From: Labrenzia sp. OB1
GTDB taxonomy: Bacteria > Pseudomonadota > Alphaproteobacteria > Rhizobiales > Stappiaceae
Length of the DNA: 64,000 bases
Assembly: GCF_001624695.1 (NCBI RefSeq)
Contig: NZ_JSEP01000005.1
Coordinates: 266,126 to 330,125, forward strand
Reading direction: 5' to 3'
Part shown: in pieces, positions 43,738 to 53,003 of the stretch
How the letters are laid out: each line of letters starts with the position of its first letter
How positions within the stretch are numbered: position 1 is the first letter of the stretch
The notes under the pieces: model-generated
The model's input: the letters and a program-made list of their open reading frames with translations, nothing else
The model's database searches: none
Told to the model about the DNA's origin: nothing
Made by a program: the position numbers and the translations under genes

Positions 43738-45225
43738 ATGTCTGACTCGAGTTCCACGTTCCCCCTGGACGGCGCCGGCCTGACGGTTCTCGAAGAGCGT
43801 TTGCGGGAAAACCTGGAATATCTTTGCTGGCCGGGCAAATCCTGGGTGCCGCCGAAACAGGTGAACGGGGAAACGGCAAGTGATGTCGTCGTCATTGGCG
43901 GCGGCATGTGCGGAATGGTGGCCTGGCTGGCGCTGCGCACCGGCGGCGTTGCCAACATCCGGGTTCTTGACCGAAGCCCTGAAGGTTTCGAGGGGCCCTG
44001 GCTGAATTACGCCCGGATGGAAACGCTGCGTTCTCCCAAGACGTTGACAGGCCCGGCCTTTGGCCACGGTATGCTGACGTTTCAGGCCTGGTACAGGGCG
44101 CAATTCGGCACGGAAGCCTGGGACACGCTGGACAAGGCCCCGCGTCCCATGTGGATGGACTATTTGAAATGGTACCGGAAGGTCCTCGACATTCCGATTG
44201 AAAACGGCGTCGCCCTGGAGCGGGTGGAGCCGGAAGGCGACTTTTTGCGTCTTCATCTGACTGGCGCCGAGACGGGTTCGATCCTGACGCGCAAGCTGGT
44301 CATGGCAACGGGCCGGGACGGAACCGGTGTCCCGAACATTCCGGTGTTCATGGACGGGATTTCCCGGAAATGCTGGGCCCACAGCGCAGAAGAGATCGAT
44401 TTCGCGGCGCTCAAGGGGAAAAAGGTTGCTGTGATCGGCGTTGGCGCCTCTGCCGTGGACAATGCCGCTGAAGCGCTCGAACATGGCGCCGCCGAGGTCC
44501 GGCATCTGGTCCGCCGCAAGGAAATGCCCACCATCAACAAGATGATGGGTATCGGCAGCTACGGGTTCACGGCGGGCTTCAGCGCGATGTCGGACGAATG
44601 GCGCTGGCGCTTCATGAATTATTCCTTCGTCACCCAGACCCCGCCGCCGCACGGCTCGACACTGCGGGTTTCCCGTCACAAGAACGCCCATTTCCATTTC
44701 GATCTGCCGGTTCGAAAGGTGGAAGAGGCCGCCGGCGGCCTGAAGCTGAGCCTTGGCGAGAATTCCGTGTATCATGCAGACTATCTCATTTTGGGCACCG
44801 GCTTTTGCATCGATCCCATGGCGCGGAGCGAATTCGGTCCAGCGGCCGGGGAGATCGCCCTCTGGCGCGATGTCTATCAACCTCCGGAAGGAGAAGAAAA
44901 TCGCGATCTAGGGCATTTTCCCTATCTGAACCCGGACTTCACATTCCGGGAAAGAACACCGGGCAAAGCGCCCTGGCTGTCCAGCGTTTACTGCTTCAAC
45001 TACGGCGCGACCGCGAGCCTGGGCAAGGTTTCTGGCGATATTCCGGGCATCTCCGATGGTGCTGGATGGCTGGCGAAGGCGATTGCCGCCGAGCTCTATT
45101 GCCAGGACATAGGCGCGCATTGGCAGGCCTTGCAGGACTACAGCACCCCGGAGCTGACCGGCGAGGAATGGACACCCATCCCGTTACCGCAACCCGAACC
45201 GGAAGCCGCCGAGGCCTTGTCGTGA
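43738..45225 (+). CDS. FAD/NAD(P)-binding monooxygenase-like oxidoreductase
   Basis: 495 residues. Two dinucleotide-binding motifs: VVIGGGMCGMVA (Gly54-Gly59, FAD) and VIGVGASAVDNAAEALEHG (about 234-239, NADPH), with YLILGTGFCIDP near the C-terminus. The arrangement is that of flavin-containing (Baeyer-Villiger-like) monooxygenases, which oxygenate N, S or C=O groups; the FMO fingerprint between the two motifs is not exact. Its TGA overlaps the GTG start of the next gene. Confidence 0.85.
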   Translation: MSDSSSTFPLDGAGLTVLEERLRENLEYLCWPGKSWVPPKQVNGETASDVVVIGGGMCGMVAWLALRTGGVANIRVLDRSPEGFEGPWLNYARMETLRSPKTLTGPAFGHGMLTFQAWYRAQFGTEAWDTLDKAPRPMWMDYLKWYRKVLDIPIENGVALERVEPEGDFLRLHLTGAETGSILTRKLVMATGRDGTGVPNIPVFMDGISRKCWAHSAEEIDFAALKGKKVAVIGVGASAVDNAAEALEHGAAEVRHLVRRKEMPTINKMMGIGSYGFTAGFSAMSDEWRWRFMNYSFVTQTPPPHGSTLRVSRHKNAHFHFDLPVRKVEEAAGGLKLSLGENSVYHADYLILGTGFCIDPMARSEFGPAAGEIALWRDVYQPPEGEENRDLGHFPYLNPDFTFRERTPGKAPWLSSVYCFNYGATASLGKVSGDIPGISDGAGWLAKAIAAELYCQDIGAHWQALQDYSTPELTGEEWTPIPLPQPEPEAAEALS

Positions 45226-45719
45226 GCACCGAAACATTGACGAAAAGCACTCTTCGAGAATTGTCGGCCATAGCTGAAGGCAGCGCGGCTGCAGCGGCCA
45301 TCGACGGGCGCTCCAACATCATGTCCTTGTCGCAGACGACCGAGGATGCGGTGCTCAAGCCGCAGGAGACAGGGGCGTGGTCCCATGATGTCCGTGCGGC
45401 GCTTGCTGCCCGTATCGCGGCGCTGAACGGCGAAACCGCCCTGGCCGATCGCTATTGCGCACTCATTGAAGATGCGCGTGTCGCCGATGTGGCGGATCCT
45501 CTCCGGTCCGGCAAAGCGCAGGGTCTGGAAAAGATATGTGATTTCATGGACAAGGTGGCGGTACAGACGCGCGATATCGATGCGCAAGACATCAATGCTC
45601 TGCAGGATGCCGGCATATCCGACGCCGATATCGTCCGGCTTTGCGAAATCAATGCCTTCATGGCCTATCAGGTGCGTGTCCTGGCCGGTATCAGGTTGAT
45701 GACGGAGGGCCGGACATGA
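45222..45719 (+). CDS. CMD-domain protein without CxxC (Avi_7170-like)
   Basis: 165 residues from a GTG at 45222 that overlaps the upstream stop (GTGA). SLSQTTEDAVLKPQETGAWS and DVRAALAARIAALNGETALA resemble the first of two carboxymuconolactone-decarboxylase-like families that occur as a pair in agrobacteria. It lacks the redox CxxC pair of AhpD, so it is likely a structural or regulatory partner of the next gene. Its own stop overlaps the next start (ATGA). Confidence 0.75.
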   Translation: MSTETLTKSTLRELSAIAEGSAAAAAIDGRSNIMSLSQTTEDAVLKPQETGAWSHDVRAALAARIAALNGETALADRYCALIEDARVADVADPLRSGKAQGLEKICDFMDKVAVQTRDIDAQDINALQDAGISDADIVRLCEINAFMAYQVRVLAGIRLMTEGRT

Positions 45720-46300
45720 GCGATGTCATCCGCAAATTCACCCGCTCCGTTCCCGACTGGCGGCCAAGGGTCGAGCCGATAAAGCTGGAGGATGCTACGC
45801 CGGAACAACTGGAGGCGCTGCAGGTGACGCCCTCCAATACGAAAATATCCGCCTATGTGCTGACGCTTGCCCATGACGTGGAGACCCTGAAGGTTCGCTC
45901 GCCGCTGTTCAACGGCATCATGTATGACAAGGGGGGGCTGTCGCGCGAGGAACGCGAACTCGGTGCCCTGGCGGCCTCCATGGTCAATCATTGCATTTAC
46001 TGCGCGGCGGTTCACGCCAGCCGCCATGCACAGATTGCGAAGGACACATCCGTCACGGACGAGCTCTTCGCGAAGGGAACGAAGGCCGACCTTTCACCGC
46101 GCAACCGGGCGATTTTCGATTTCGCCCATGCCCTGTCCCAGACGCCTTCCGAGGCGAGCCCGGAGCAGATGTCGGCGCTGCGCGCCGCCGGGCTGGACGA
46201 TGCGGAGATTTTTGATCTCATCCTGTCCAGCGCGCTGTTCGGATGGGCGAACAGACTGATGCATGTTCTTGGCGATCCGGTCCGCAAAGGCAGCGAATGA
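45716..46300 (+). CDS. AhpD-like peroxidase-related protein with CxxC (Avi_7169-like)
   Basis: 194 residues. The AhpD/CMD active site is NHCIYCAAVHASRH: Cys93, Cys96, His100, preceded by SREERELGALAASMV. AhpD-type proteins are alkylhydroperoxidases that use the two cysteines as a disulfide relay. It forms a coupled pair with the CxxC-less neighbour and probably clears peroxides made by the flavin monooxygenase or acts in a specific redox step. Its stop overlaps the ATG of the dehydrogenase gene (ATGA at 46297-46300). Confidence 0.85.
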   Translation: MSDVIRKFTRSVPDWRPRVEPIKLEDATPEQLEALQVTPSNTKISAYVLTLAHDVETLKVRSPLFNGIMYDKGGLSREERELGALAASMVNHCIYCAAVHASRHAQIAKDTSVTDELFAKGTKADLSPRNRAIFDFAHALSQTPSEASPEQMSALRAAGLDDAEIFDLILSSALFGWANRLMHVLGDPVRKGSE

Positions 46301-47409
46301 TGAAAGGCGATCCATTGAAAGTGGGCATAGCAGGCGCGGGATCGATCGCGCTCGGGACAGCAGCGCTGCTGCATCAGATGGGACATGCTCCTGTGCTCTG
46401 GTCACCGTCGGGCGCGGGAACCGCCGGGCTGCGCGCGAGCGGCACGCTCAGGGCGACGGGTGCGATCGAGGCCGAATTCACACCGGGGATTACCGGAGAT
46501 GCCCGCGAGCTTGCGGCAGAAAGCGACGTGATCGTCCTGGCCATTCCAGGCTACGGCCACAAGGCCGTGATGGACAGCCTGGTTCCTCATTTGCGCGCTG
46601 GCCAGCCCGTCATCATTTCCTCGCATGCCTCTTTCGGCGCGCTTTATCTTGCCGACAGGCTGAAGGCGAGGGGCGTCGAATTGCCGATTACGGCATGGGG
46701 CACCACGGCGGTCACCGGCCGCAAACAGGCGGGTGATCACGTACAGGTCAACACGGTGCGGTCCCTTGTCGACCTGTGCACGGTTCCGGCTTCGGAAAGC
46801 GACGCCGGCAAGGTCCTGTGCGAGCGCCTGTTCGGAGAGCGCTTCAATCTTCGCGACGGGCTGCTGGCGATCACCCTGTCCAACCTCAACCCCCAGAACC
46901 ACATGGGCATTGCCCTGGCGAACGCCACCCGGATGGAAAAGGGCGAGACATGGGGCCAGGGGGACAATGTGACGCCGAATGTCGGCCGTCTTCTGGAAGC
47001 CCTCGATCAGGAACGTCTTGCCATTGCGGACAAACTTGGCCTGTCCGTCAGGACCATCTTCGAACACTTTCATCTGTCGTTTCATGTGCCGGTGGCGTCC
47101 ATCAGCGAAATGAACCGGGAAATGCATGAAAAGGGACGCGGCGGCGTGGGCCCGGCGACAGCGGACAGCCGCTACGTGACCGAGGACGTCCCGTTCGGTT
47201 TGGCGGTTACGGTTGCGCTGGGCCGGATGGCGGGTTGTCCTGCTGTCCTGCACCAGGCGGGGGTTGAAATTTTCTCAGCCATGTACGGACGAGACTTTTT
47301 TGGAGAGAATGACCTGCTTCCGGCCATCGGCCTGGAGCACATGAATCTGGACGACTTGTGTCAGGCGGCCTCGACCGGCCGCCTGTCGGAAGAGGGCGAG
47401 CGGGCATAA
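46297..47409 (+). CDS. Octopine/nopaline dehydrogenase family protein (NAD/NADP)
   Basis: 370 residues. Rossmann start VGIAGAGSIALGTAALLHQM, then DVIVLAIPGYGHKAVMDSLV, and the family C-terminal domain with ALSNLNPQNHMG-like LSNLNPQNHMGIALANATRM and HFHLSFHVPVASISEMNREM. Opine dehydrogenases reduce an imine between an amino acid and a keto acid, or oxidise the opine back; in a degradation locus the second is more likely. Start at ATG 46297 by the ATGA overlap; ATG 46300 is possible. Confidence 0.85.
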   Translation: MMKGDPLKVGIAGAGSIALGTAALLHQMGHAPVLWSPSGAGTAGLRASGTLRATGAIEAEFTPGITGDARELAAESDVIVLAIPGYGHKAVMDSLVPHLRAGQPVIISSHASFGALYLADRLKARGVELPITAWGTTAVTGRKQAGDHVQVNTVRSLVDLCTVPASESDAGKVLCERLFGERFNLRDGLLAITLSNLNPQNHMGIALANATRMEKGETWGQGDNVTPNVGRLLEALDQERLAIADKLGLSVRTIFEHFHLSFHVPVASISEMNREMHEKGRGGVGPATADSRYVTEDVPFGLAVTVALGRMAGCPAVLHQAGVEIFSAMYGRDFFGENDLLPAIGLEHMNLDDLCQAASTGRLSEEGERA

Positions 47410-47485
47410 TCCGGCTCGGCCATAAGAGGGGATCGGTCCACCAAATATAAAAGATCATAGCGTGGACAAACAGTGGAGAAATTGC

Positions 47486-48592
47486 ATGAAAAAGTTGATA
47501 CTAAATCGTCGGACTTTCCTTGGTACAGCGGCTGCAACGGGAGCCACTCTGGCTTCTCCGGCCTACCTGCGCAGCTCTTATGCGGCCGGTGGTGAAGTCA
47601 ATATCTGGACCTACGCCAACTTCGTTCCGGATAAGTTCAAGGAGCAGTTCGAGAGCGAAACCGGAATCAAGGTCAATGTCCGGCTGGTCGACGACCAGGG
47701 CAAGCAGTTCAATCTGCTGGCCGCGGAAGCTTCCGATCCCACCGTCGACATCGTGACGGTTGCCGGCCACCGATTCCTGCAGTTCATCGACAGCGAACTG
47801 CTTGCTCCGATGGACACCTCCCGGCTGTCGAACTGGGGCAGCATCAATCCGGTTTACTCGGAAAGCGACTGGTCGACGATCAACGGCAACAAGTGGGGCG
47901 CGCCGATCCTCTCCGGGATGGAAGTGTTCGCCTATAACACCGAGGAAGTCTCTCCCGAGGAAGCGACCACCTGGGACACGCTGTTCTCCGAGAAATATGC
48001 CGGTCAGACGGCCTATGTCCTTCAGGACATGCTGTCCATCGTCATGCTGAAGATGGGCTATGACGGCAACATGGTCGCCTATCTGGACGATCCGGAAAAA
48101 GCTGCGGCGATCGTCGCCGAAGCACGGGACTTCCTGATCGAGAAGAAGCCGCTTGTGCGCAAATACTATGACGGCGGCGCCGAAGTGCAGCAGATGTTCG
48201 TCAACCAGGACATCGCTCTTGCCTGTGCCTGGAACGGTCCGATCGCCGCGCTCATGAACGACGGCTTCCCGGTCGCAATGTCCATTCCCAAGGAAGGCAG
48301 CTACGGCTTTGTGTATACCTACAACATCGCCAACAACGCTCCCAACCAGGACAACGCCTACACCTTCCTGAACGCCATTCTGGCGTCAGGCGAGATCGGT
48401 GCGTCCATGAGCCGGGCGTCGGGCTTCATCTCCACCTACAAGGACGCTTCGCAGCATCTTACGGATGCCGAAAAAGCCTCGACCAGCTTCCCGGAAGAAG
48501 AACTCGCGAACATGAAGTTCTTCCGGGCGGAAGCCAACAAGATGAAATACGAGCTTGTCGATCCGGCGGTTGAAGAGATCAAGGCCGCCTGA
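47486..48592 (+). CDS. ABC transporter substrate-binding protein, PotD type
   Basis: 368 residues. A Tat-like signal (ILNRRTFLGTAAATGATLAS, cleavage near SYAA) precedes a spermidine/putrescine-type periplasmic binding fold: VNIWTYANFVPDKFKEQFES, GAPILSGMEVFAYNTEEVSP, KPLVRKYYDGGAEVQQMFVN. Cluster II binding proteins of this type take polyamines, amino-acid derivatives or opines. ATG 47486 follows GTGGAG. It begins a PotDBCA set with the genes to 51801. Confidence 0.9.
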   Translation: MKKLILNRRTFLGTAAATGATLASPAYLRSSYAAGGEVNIWTYANFVPDKFKEQFESETGIKVNVRLVDDQGKQFNLLAAEASDPTVDIVTVAGHRFLQFIDSELLAPMDTSRLSNWGSINPVYSESDWSTINGNKWGAPILSGMEVFAYNTEEVSPEEATTWDTLFSEKYAGQTAYVLQDMLSIVMLKMGYDGNMVAYLDDPEKAAAIVAEARDFLIEKKPLVRKYYDGGAEVQQMFVNQDIALACAWNGPIAALMNDGFPVAMSIPKEGSYGFVYTYNIANNAPNQDNAYTFLNAILASGEIGASMSRASGFISTYKDASQHLTDAEKASTSFPEEELANMKFFRAEANKMKYELVDPAVEEIKAA

Positions 48593-48899
48593 TCCCTGAC
48601 GAACGGCTTTCAGGTTTCTGACGGCAAGTGCATCGCCCCGGGCACGTTCTCGCAACGCTCCCGGGACGACGCGCCGGCAAAGACGAACTTCCGGAGGTGC
48701 ATCCTGCGCCTCCGGCGGCTTGGCCGGACTGCATTCCGGTTTCGGGCGGGCTGCCGGGCGATTTGCCGCCTGGTCCATTGCGTTCAACCTTCGAGGGGAA
48801 GGCGTCGCGCGATCGGCTACGGCCTGTTTCGAATTCCGGAAATCATTCTTGTGACTGTGGTCTCCAGCTGAGCCCGCAGTCTTCTTCGAAGGAAAAACA
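48593..48899. other. Intergenic gap inside the ABC transporter operon
   Basis: 307 bases between the binding-protein gene and the first permease gene. Such gaps often hold an attenuating stem-loop that lowers permease expression; no clear hairpin with a T-run was found by eye, and no gene. Confidence 0.4.
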
Positions 48900-49907
48900 A
48901 TGTCTGGAAAGGTTCAGACCAGCGCTGCGACACTGGCGGGAGAGCGCGGCGCCGGGAACCGGCAGGGTGGACGGGACGGGCGCTCCTTCTGGGGGGCTAT
49001 CGCGGCGTCCCGGCTCTATCAGGCGTTCTCGAATGCGCTCCTGAGCTCACCGCGACGCCAGTTCGCCATACTGCTTGCATTTCCCGTGCTCTGGGTGCTG
49101 ACCCAGCATCTCGGCCCCATGCTGCAGATGTTCTACGTCAGTTTTGTCGACGCCTATCCGGTTTCGCGTGGCTATGAAAACGAGTTTACCCTCGACAACT
49201 ACACGCGGTTCTTCGGCAGCTCCATATTCATCATGCCGTTTTTCCGGACGCTTGCCTTCGCCGCCACGCTGACACTGGCGACGCTTGTGCTGACTTATCC
49301 GGTCGCCTATTTCCTTGCCCGACACGTCAAGCGCTCCAATCAGATGGTCTTTCTGCTGTTGCTGCTGATCCCGTTCTGGGTCGGAGAAATCGTGCGCACC
49401 TACGCGATCATGATCCTTCTGGGCAACAACGGTGCGGTGAATCTCGCGCTCAAGTGGCTGGGTCTGATCGACCGGCCGATACCGTTCATGTACACGGGCT
49501 TTTCCCTGTCGGTCGGCATCATCTATCTCAGCGCGCTCTACATGCTGTTGCCGCTTTATTCGGCTTTGGAGAAGCTGCCGCGCAGCTATACCGAAGCCGC
49601 GGCCGATCTGGGCGCCGGGCCCTGGACGCGCTTCTGGAAAGTGACCCTGCCGCTGTCGCTGGAAGGTATTTCCTCCGGTGCGACGCTCGTCTTCCTGATC
49701 TCGACGGGATATTACGCCACGCCGGTTCTGCTGGGCGGTCCGTCAACGACGGTCTTTGCGGAAACCATCGCCGGCTTCTTCCACACAGCCGGTGACGAGT
49801 GGCCGACGGGCGCGGCTTTCGCGTGCCTTATGTTCGTGACGGCGCTGGCGATCAGCCTGGCCTTCGGGCGTCTGATGACCCGTTTGCAGAAGGGAGTGCG
49901 CAAATGA
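48900..49907 (+). CDS. ABC transporter permease, PotB type
   Basis: 335 residues. Six helices start after an unusually long, soluble N-terminal tail (about 50 residues, Ala/Gly/Arg-rich). The EAA loop is EAAADLGAGPWTRFWKVTLP, which docks on the ATPase. Its stop overlaps the ATG of the second permease (ATGA, 49904-49907). Confidence 0.9.
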   Translation: MSGKVQTSAATLAGERGAGNRQGGRDGRSFWGAIAASRLYQAFSNALLSSPRRQFAILLAFPVLWVLTQHLGPMLQMFYVSFVDAYPVSRGYENEFTLDNYTRFFGSSIFIMPFFRTLAFAATLTLATLVLTYPVAYFLARHVKRSNQMVFLLLLLIPFWVGEIVRTYAIMILLGNNGAVNLALKWLGLIDRPIPFMYTGFSLSVGIIYLSALYMLLPLYSALEKLPRSYTEAAADLGAGPWTRFWKVTLPLSLEGISSGATLVFLISTGYYATPVLLGGPSTTVFAETIAGFFHTAGDEWPTGAAFACLMFVTALAISLAFGRLMTRLQKGVRK

Positions 49908-50698
49908 CCCGCCACACTCGTCTTGTGATGTCGATGATTTATTGGGCGTTCGTCCTTTATATCTTCGTTCCCCTGATCCTGATGGTCACGATGGGGTTCA
50001 AGGATTCCAAATTCATCGGCTTTCCGATCCGCTCCTGGACGCTCGACTGGTATGTGGAGGTCTTCAAGGATGCCGAAGTCCTCTCGGCCTTCGGCTACTC
50101 CATGCTGATCGGCGTGTCCTCCACGCTCATCTCGCTGGCTGTCGGCATCTGGATCGCGGTGCTGCTCAACGGGCGTGGCTTCATCGGCAAGGGCCTCATC
50201 TACGGGCTGACGCTGCTGCCGGCGCTTATTCCGGGCATCATTTCGGCGATTTCCTTCCGCATCTATGCGCAGCTCTGGGGCATTCCACCTGGAACCGGCG
50301 CCATCATCTGGTGCCATGCCGTGCACAATGTGCCTTTCGTGGTGCTGATCGTCGCGGCCCGGCTGAGCACCCTGCCGAAGAGCCATCTCGACGCGGCCCG
50401 GGATCTCGGCGCCGATCCGATCATCGCATTCATGCGGGTCACCTTGCCGTATCTGCGGCCGGCTCTCATTGGTGGCGGCATCTTCTGCATGCTGATCAGT
50501 TTCGATGACTTCGTCCGGTCCTTCTTTCTGGGAGGCTACCAGCCGACGCTTCCGGTGCTCATCTTCGCCAAGCTGCGCTCGGGAATGTCACCGGAAATCA
50601 ATGCAATCGCGACAGTGGTTCTGGTTCTGACCGGCCTCCTCGGCATCTGGGCCGAACGGACCACGCGCCGTATGAAACAAGGGAAATTACAATCATGA
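49904..50698 (+). CDS. ABC transporter permease, PotC type
   Basis: 264 residues, six helices; EAA loop DAARDLGADPIIAFMRVTLP. Preceded by ATGA overlap with PotB-like and followed by an ATGA overlap with the ATPase gene, so all three are translated as a coupled unit. Confidence 0.9.
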   Translation: MTRHTRLVMSMIYWAFVLYIFVPLILMVTMGFKDSKFIGFPIRSWTLDWYVEVFKDAEVLSAFGYSMLIGVSSTLISLAVGIWIAVLLNGRGFIGKGLIYGLTLLPALIPGIISAISFRIYAQLWGIPPGTGAIIWCHAVHNVPFVVLIVAARLSTLPKSHLDAARDLGADPIIAFMRVTLPYLRPALIGGGIFCMLISFDDFVRSFFLGGYQPTLPVLIFAKLRSGMSPEINAIATVVLVLTGLLGIWAERTTRRMKQGKLQS

Positions 50699-51801
50699 CA
50701 GACTCCCAAGAAAACGGTGCCGGGGAGATTGTTCGCCTTGAGGCGATCAACAAGCGCTTTGGCGACACGGAAGCGTTGAAAAGCCTGAGCATGACGATCA
50801 AGGAAGGTGAATTCGTCACCTTCCTTGGACCGTCTGGCTGCGGCAAGTCGACGACCTTGCGGATTCTCGGCGGCTTCGAGACGCCCACCTCCGGCCGGGT
50901 CATCGTCGATGGAGAGGACGTCACGAAACTTCCGCCCAACCGCCGCAAGGTCAACATGGTGTTCCAGGATTATGCGCTGTTCCCGCATATGACGGTTCGC
51001 CGCAACATTTCCTTCGGACTGGAACTCAAGGGCCTGAGCAAGAGGGATATCGTGCAGCGCTGCGATGAATTGATGGAGTTTCTCGAACTCTCTCTTCTCG
51101 CCGACCGTCTTCCCGATCAGCTTTCAGGCGGGCAGCGCCAGCGCGTGGCCCTTGCCCGGGCACTGGCGCCCGATCCGGCGCTGCTGCTGCTTGACGAGCC
51201 GCTGGGTGCGCTGGACGCCAAGTTGCGGGGGCAGGTTCAGGCGGAGCTGAAGTCGATCCAGCGGCGGACGTCGAAAACCTTCTTCTTCGTGACCCATGAT
51301 CAGGACGAAGCGCTCACCATGTCCGACCGCATCGTTGTCATGAACAACGGCGTGGTGGAGCAGGACGGCACGCCGGAAGAGTTGTATTTCCATCCCACGT
51401 CGCGCTTCGTCGCGGAATTCGTCGGCGAGACCAACCTGATCGAGGGGCGCGTCGATGCCGTCAGCGGCGCTGATGTCACCCTCGACTGGAAAGGTCTGAA
51501 ACTGGCCGGGCGCCCGCCCATGTCCGGCGGATTGCAGGCCGGTAACCAGGTTGCCGCCTCCATACGTCTGGAAGGCATGAAGCTTTCCCTCGACAGGCCG
51601 GAGGATCAGCCCAACGCGGTTGCCGTGCGGATTGCCGGGCGGACGTTCAAGGGAAGCCGGACCGAGTTGGACCTGCGCGCGGAAAATGCGCCTGATTTCG
51701 CGATGCGGGCCTATGTAGACACGTCTCTCGCCAACGGACTGGGAGAAGCCCCCGTGTGGGCCAGCTGGTCGCAGGAAGCCATGGCGGTTCTGCGGGACTG
51801 A
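50695..51801 (+). CDS. ABC transporter ATP-binding protein, PotA type
   Basis: 368 residues. Walker A GPSGCGKST, Q-loop, signature LSGGQRQRVALARA, Walker B LLLLDEPLGALD, switch His in FVTHDQDEALTM, then a C-terminal TOBE-type regulatory domain (from about residue 290). It powers the importer encoded just upstream. Last gene of the cluster; the 163 bases to the convergent gene show no obvious terminator. Confidence 0.93.
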   Translation: MTDSQENGAGEIVRLEAINKRFGDTEALKSLSMTIKEGEFVTFLGPSGCGKSTTLRILGGFETPTSGRVIVDGEDVTKLPPNRRKVNMVFQDYALFPHMTVRRNISFGLELKGLSKRDIVQRCDELMEFLELSLLADRLPDQLSGGQRQRVALARALAPDPALLLLDEPLGALDAKLRGQVQAELKSIQRRTSKTFFFVTHDQDEALTMSDRIVVMNNGVVEQDGTPEELYFHPTSRFVAEFVGETNLIEGRVDAVSGADVTLDWKGLKLAGRPPMSGGLQAGNQVAASIRLEGMKLSLDRPEDQPNAVAVRIAGRTFKGSRTELDLRAENAPDFAMRAYVDTSLANGLGEAPVWASWSQEAMAVLRD

Positions 51802-51964
51802 ACCATCCGGTGAACCGAACCCTGGTTGCCGTTCACCTGATGAAACGTGAGACGGCGCGCCCGAATGGAAGCTGCCTCACGAAACGGCCCTTGCCGGTCG
51901 GGAGACAACAAACGGCAGACTGCCCGATCGGCTCCGGCTCAAGTCCGCTTGAACGCGAAACACT

Positions 51965-52999
51965 CTAGCGTTCCGTGAGCTTCAGCTCGATCCGGCGGTT
52001 CTTTGCCAGCACGTCAGGTGTTTCACCCTCTTCCAGGGGCTGGAATTCGCCGAAGCCGGCGGCGACGAGGCGCTTCGGGTCGACACCTTTTTCGATCAGG
52101 TAGCGGACCACGGAAATCGCGCGGGCGGCGGACAGCTCCCAGTTGTTGCGCAGGCGGCCGGTGCCCGACAGCGGGCGGGCGTCCGTATGGCCATCGACAC
52201 GCAGCACCCAGTTGATCTCGTCCGGGATCTGCAGGCTGAGTTCCTGGATTGCTTCGGCGAGCTTGTCGAGTTCCTGCTCGCCGTCCGGGTTGATGTCCTC
52301 CTTGCCGCTGTCGAACAGCACTTCGGACTGGAAGACGAAGCGGTCGCCGACGACGGAAATGTCGGAACGCTGGGACAGGATTTCACGCAGGCGGCCGAAG
52401 AAGTCGGACCGGTAGCGGGAGAGTTCCTGAACGCGCTGGACGAGGGCGGCGTTCAGACGGCGGCCGAGGCTGGCGATCTTGGCCTGGCTCTCCGATTCCT
52501 TGGCTTCGGACGCCTCAAGCGCGGCATTGGCGGCGGCGATCTGGCGTCTCAGGGCGGCGATCTGCTGGTTGAGAAGCTCGACCTGTGCGAGCGCCTCCTG
52601 GCTGACCTGGCGTTCGTCGTCGAGAAGGTTTTCCAGTCTTGCCGCCCGGCCACCGGCGGTGTCTGCCGCGCCGGAGCTGCTGTCGAGCAGGCCCATCAGG
52701 CGGGTCTGCTCGGCTTCGGCGTCGGAGAGGCTTGCCTGGAGGCCGAGGATCGTATCTTCCAGTTCACCCGAGTTGGCCCGTTCCAGCGCCAAAAGCTCGG
52801 TCAGTTCGCTGATCTGGATGTTCAGGCGGTTGAGCACCGTGTCGCGGCCCGAGAGCTGCTGCGACAGGAAGAACTGCGCGATCATGAAGATCGACAGCAG
52901 GAAGATGATGACGAGCAAGAGCGTCGCCATGGCATCGACGAAGCCGGGCCAGTAATCGGTCGACTGGGCCCGGCGGCGCGAGCGGAGGCTTCCTGCCAT
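51965..52999 (-). CDS. OmpA/MotB-domain inner-membrane protein
   Basis: 344 residues. A single helix (about 15-45, DAMATLLLVIIFLLSIFMIA) is followed by a long coiled coil rich in Glu, Ala and Gln (about 50-190) and a C-terminal OmpA/MotB peptidoglycan-binding domain with VLRVDGHTDARPLSGTG and NRRIELKLTE. It is the usual partner of the MotA/TolQ-like protein upstream. ATG 52999 follows AAGGAG. Four bases separate the pair, so they form one operon and probably a proton-driven complex. Confidence 0.88.
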   Translation of the reverse strand: MAGSLRSRRRAQSTDYWPGFVDAMATLLLVIIFLLSIFMIAQFFLSQQLSGRDTVLNRLNIQISELTELLALERANSGELEDTILGLQASLSDAEAEQTRLMGLLDSSSGAADTAGGRAARLENLLDDERQVSQEALAQVELLNQQIAALRRQIAAANAALEASEAKESESQAKIASLGRRLNAALVQRVQELSRYRSDFFGRLREILSQRSDISVVGDRFVFQSEVLFDSGKEDINPDGEQELDKLAEAIQELSLQIPDEINWVLRVDGHTDARPLSGTGRLRNNWELSAARAISVVRYLIEKGVDPKRLVAAGFGEFQPLEEGETPDVLAKNRRIELKLTER

Positions 53000-53003
53000 C
53001 TGC

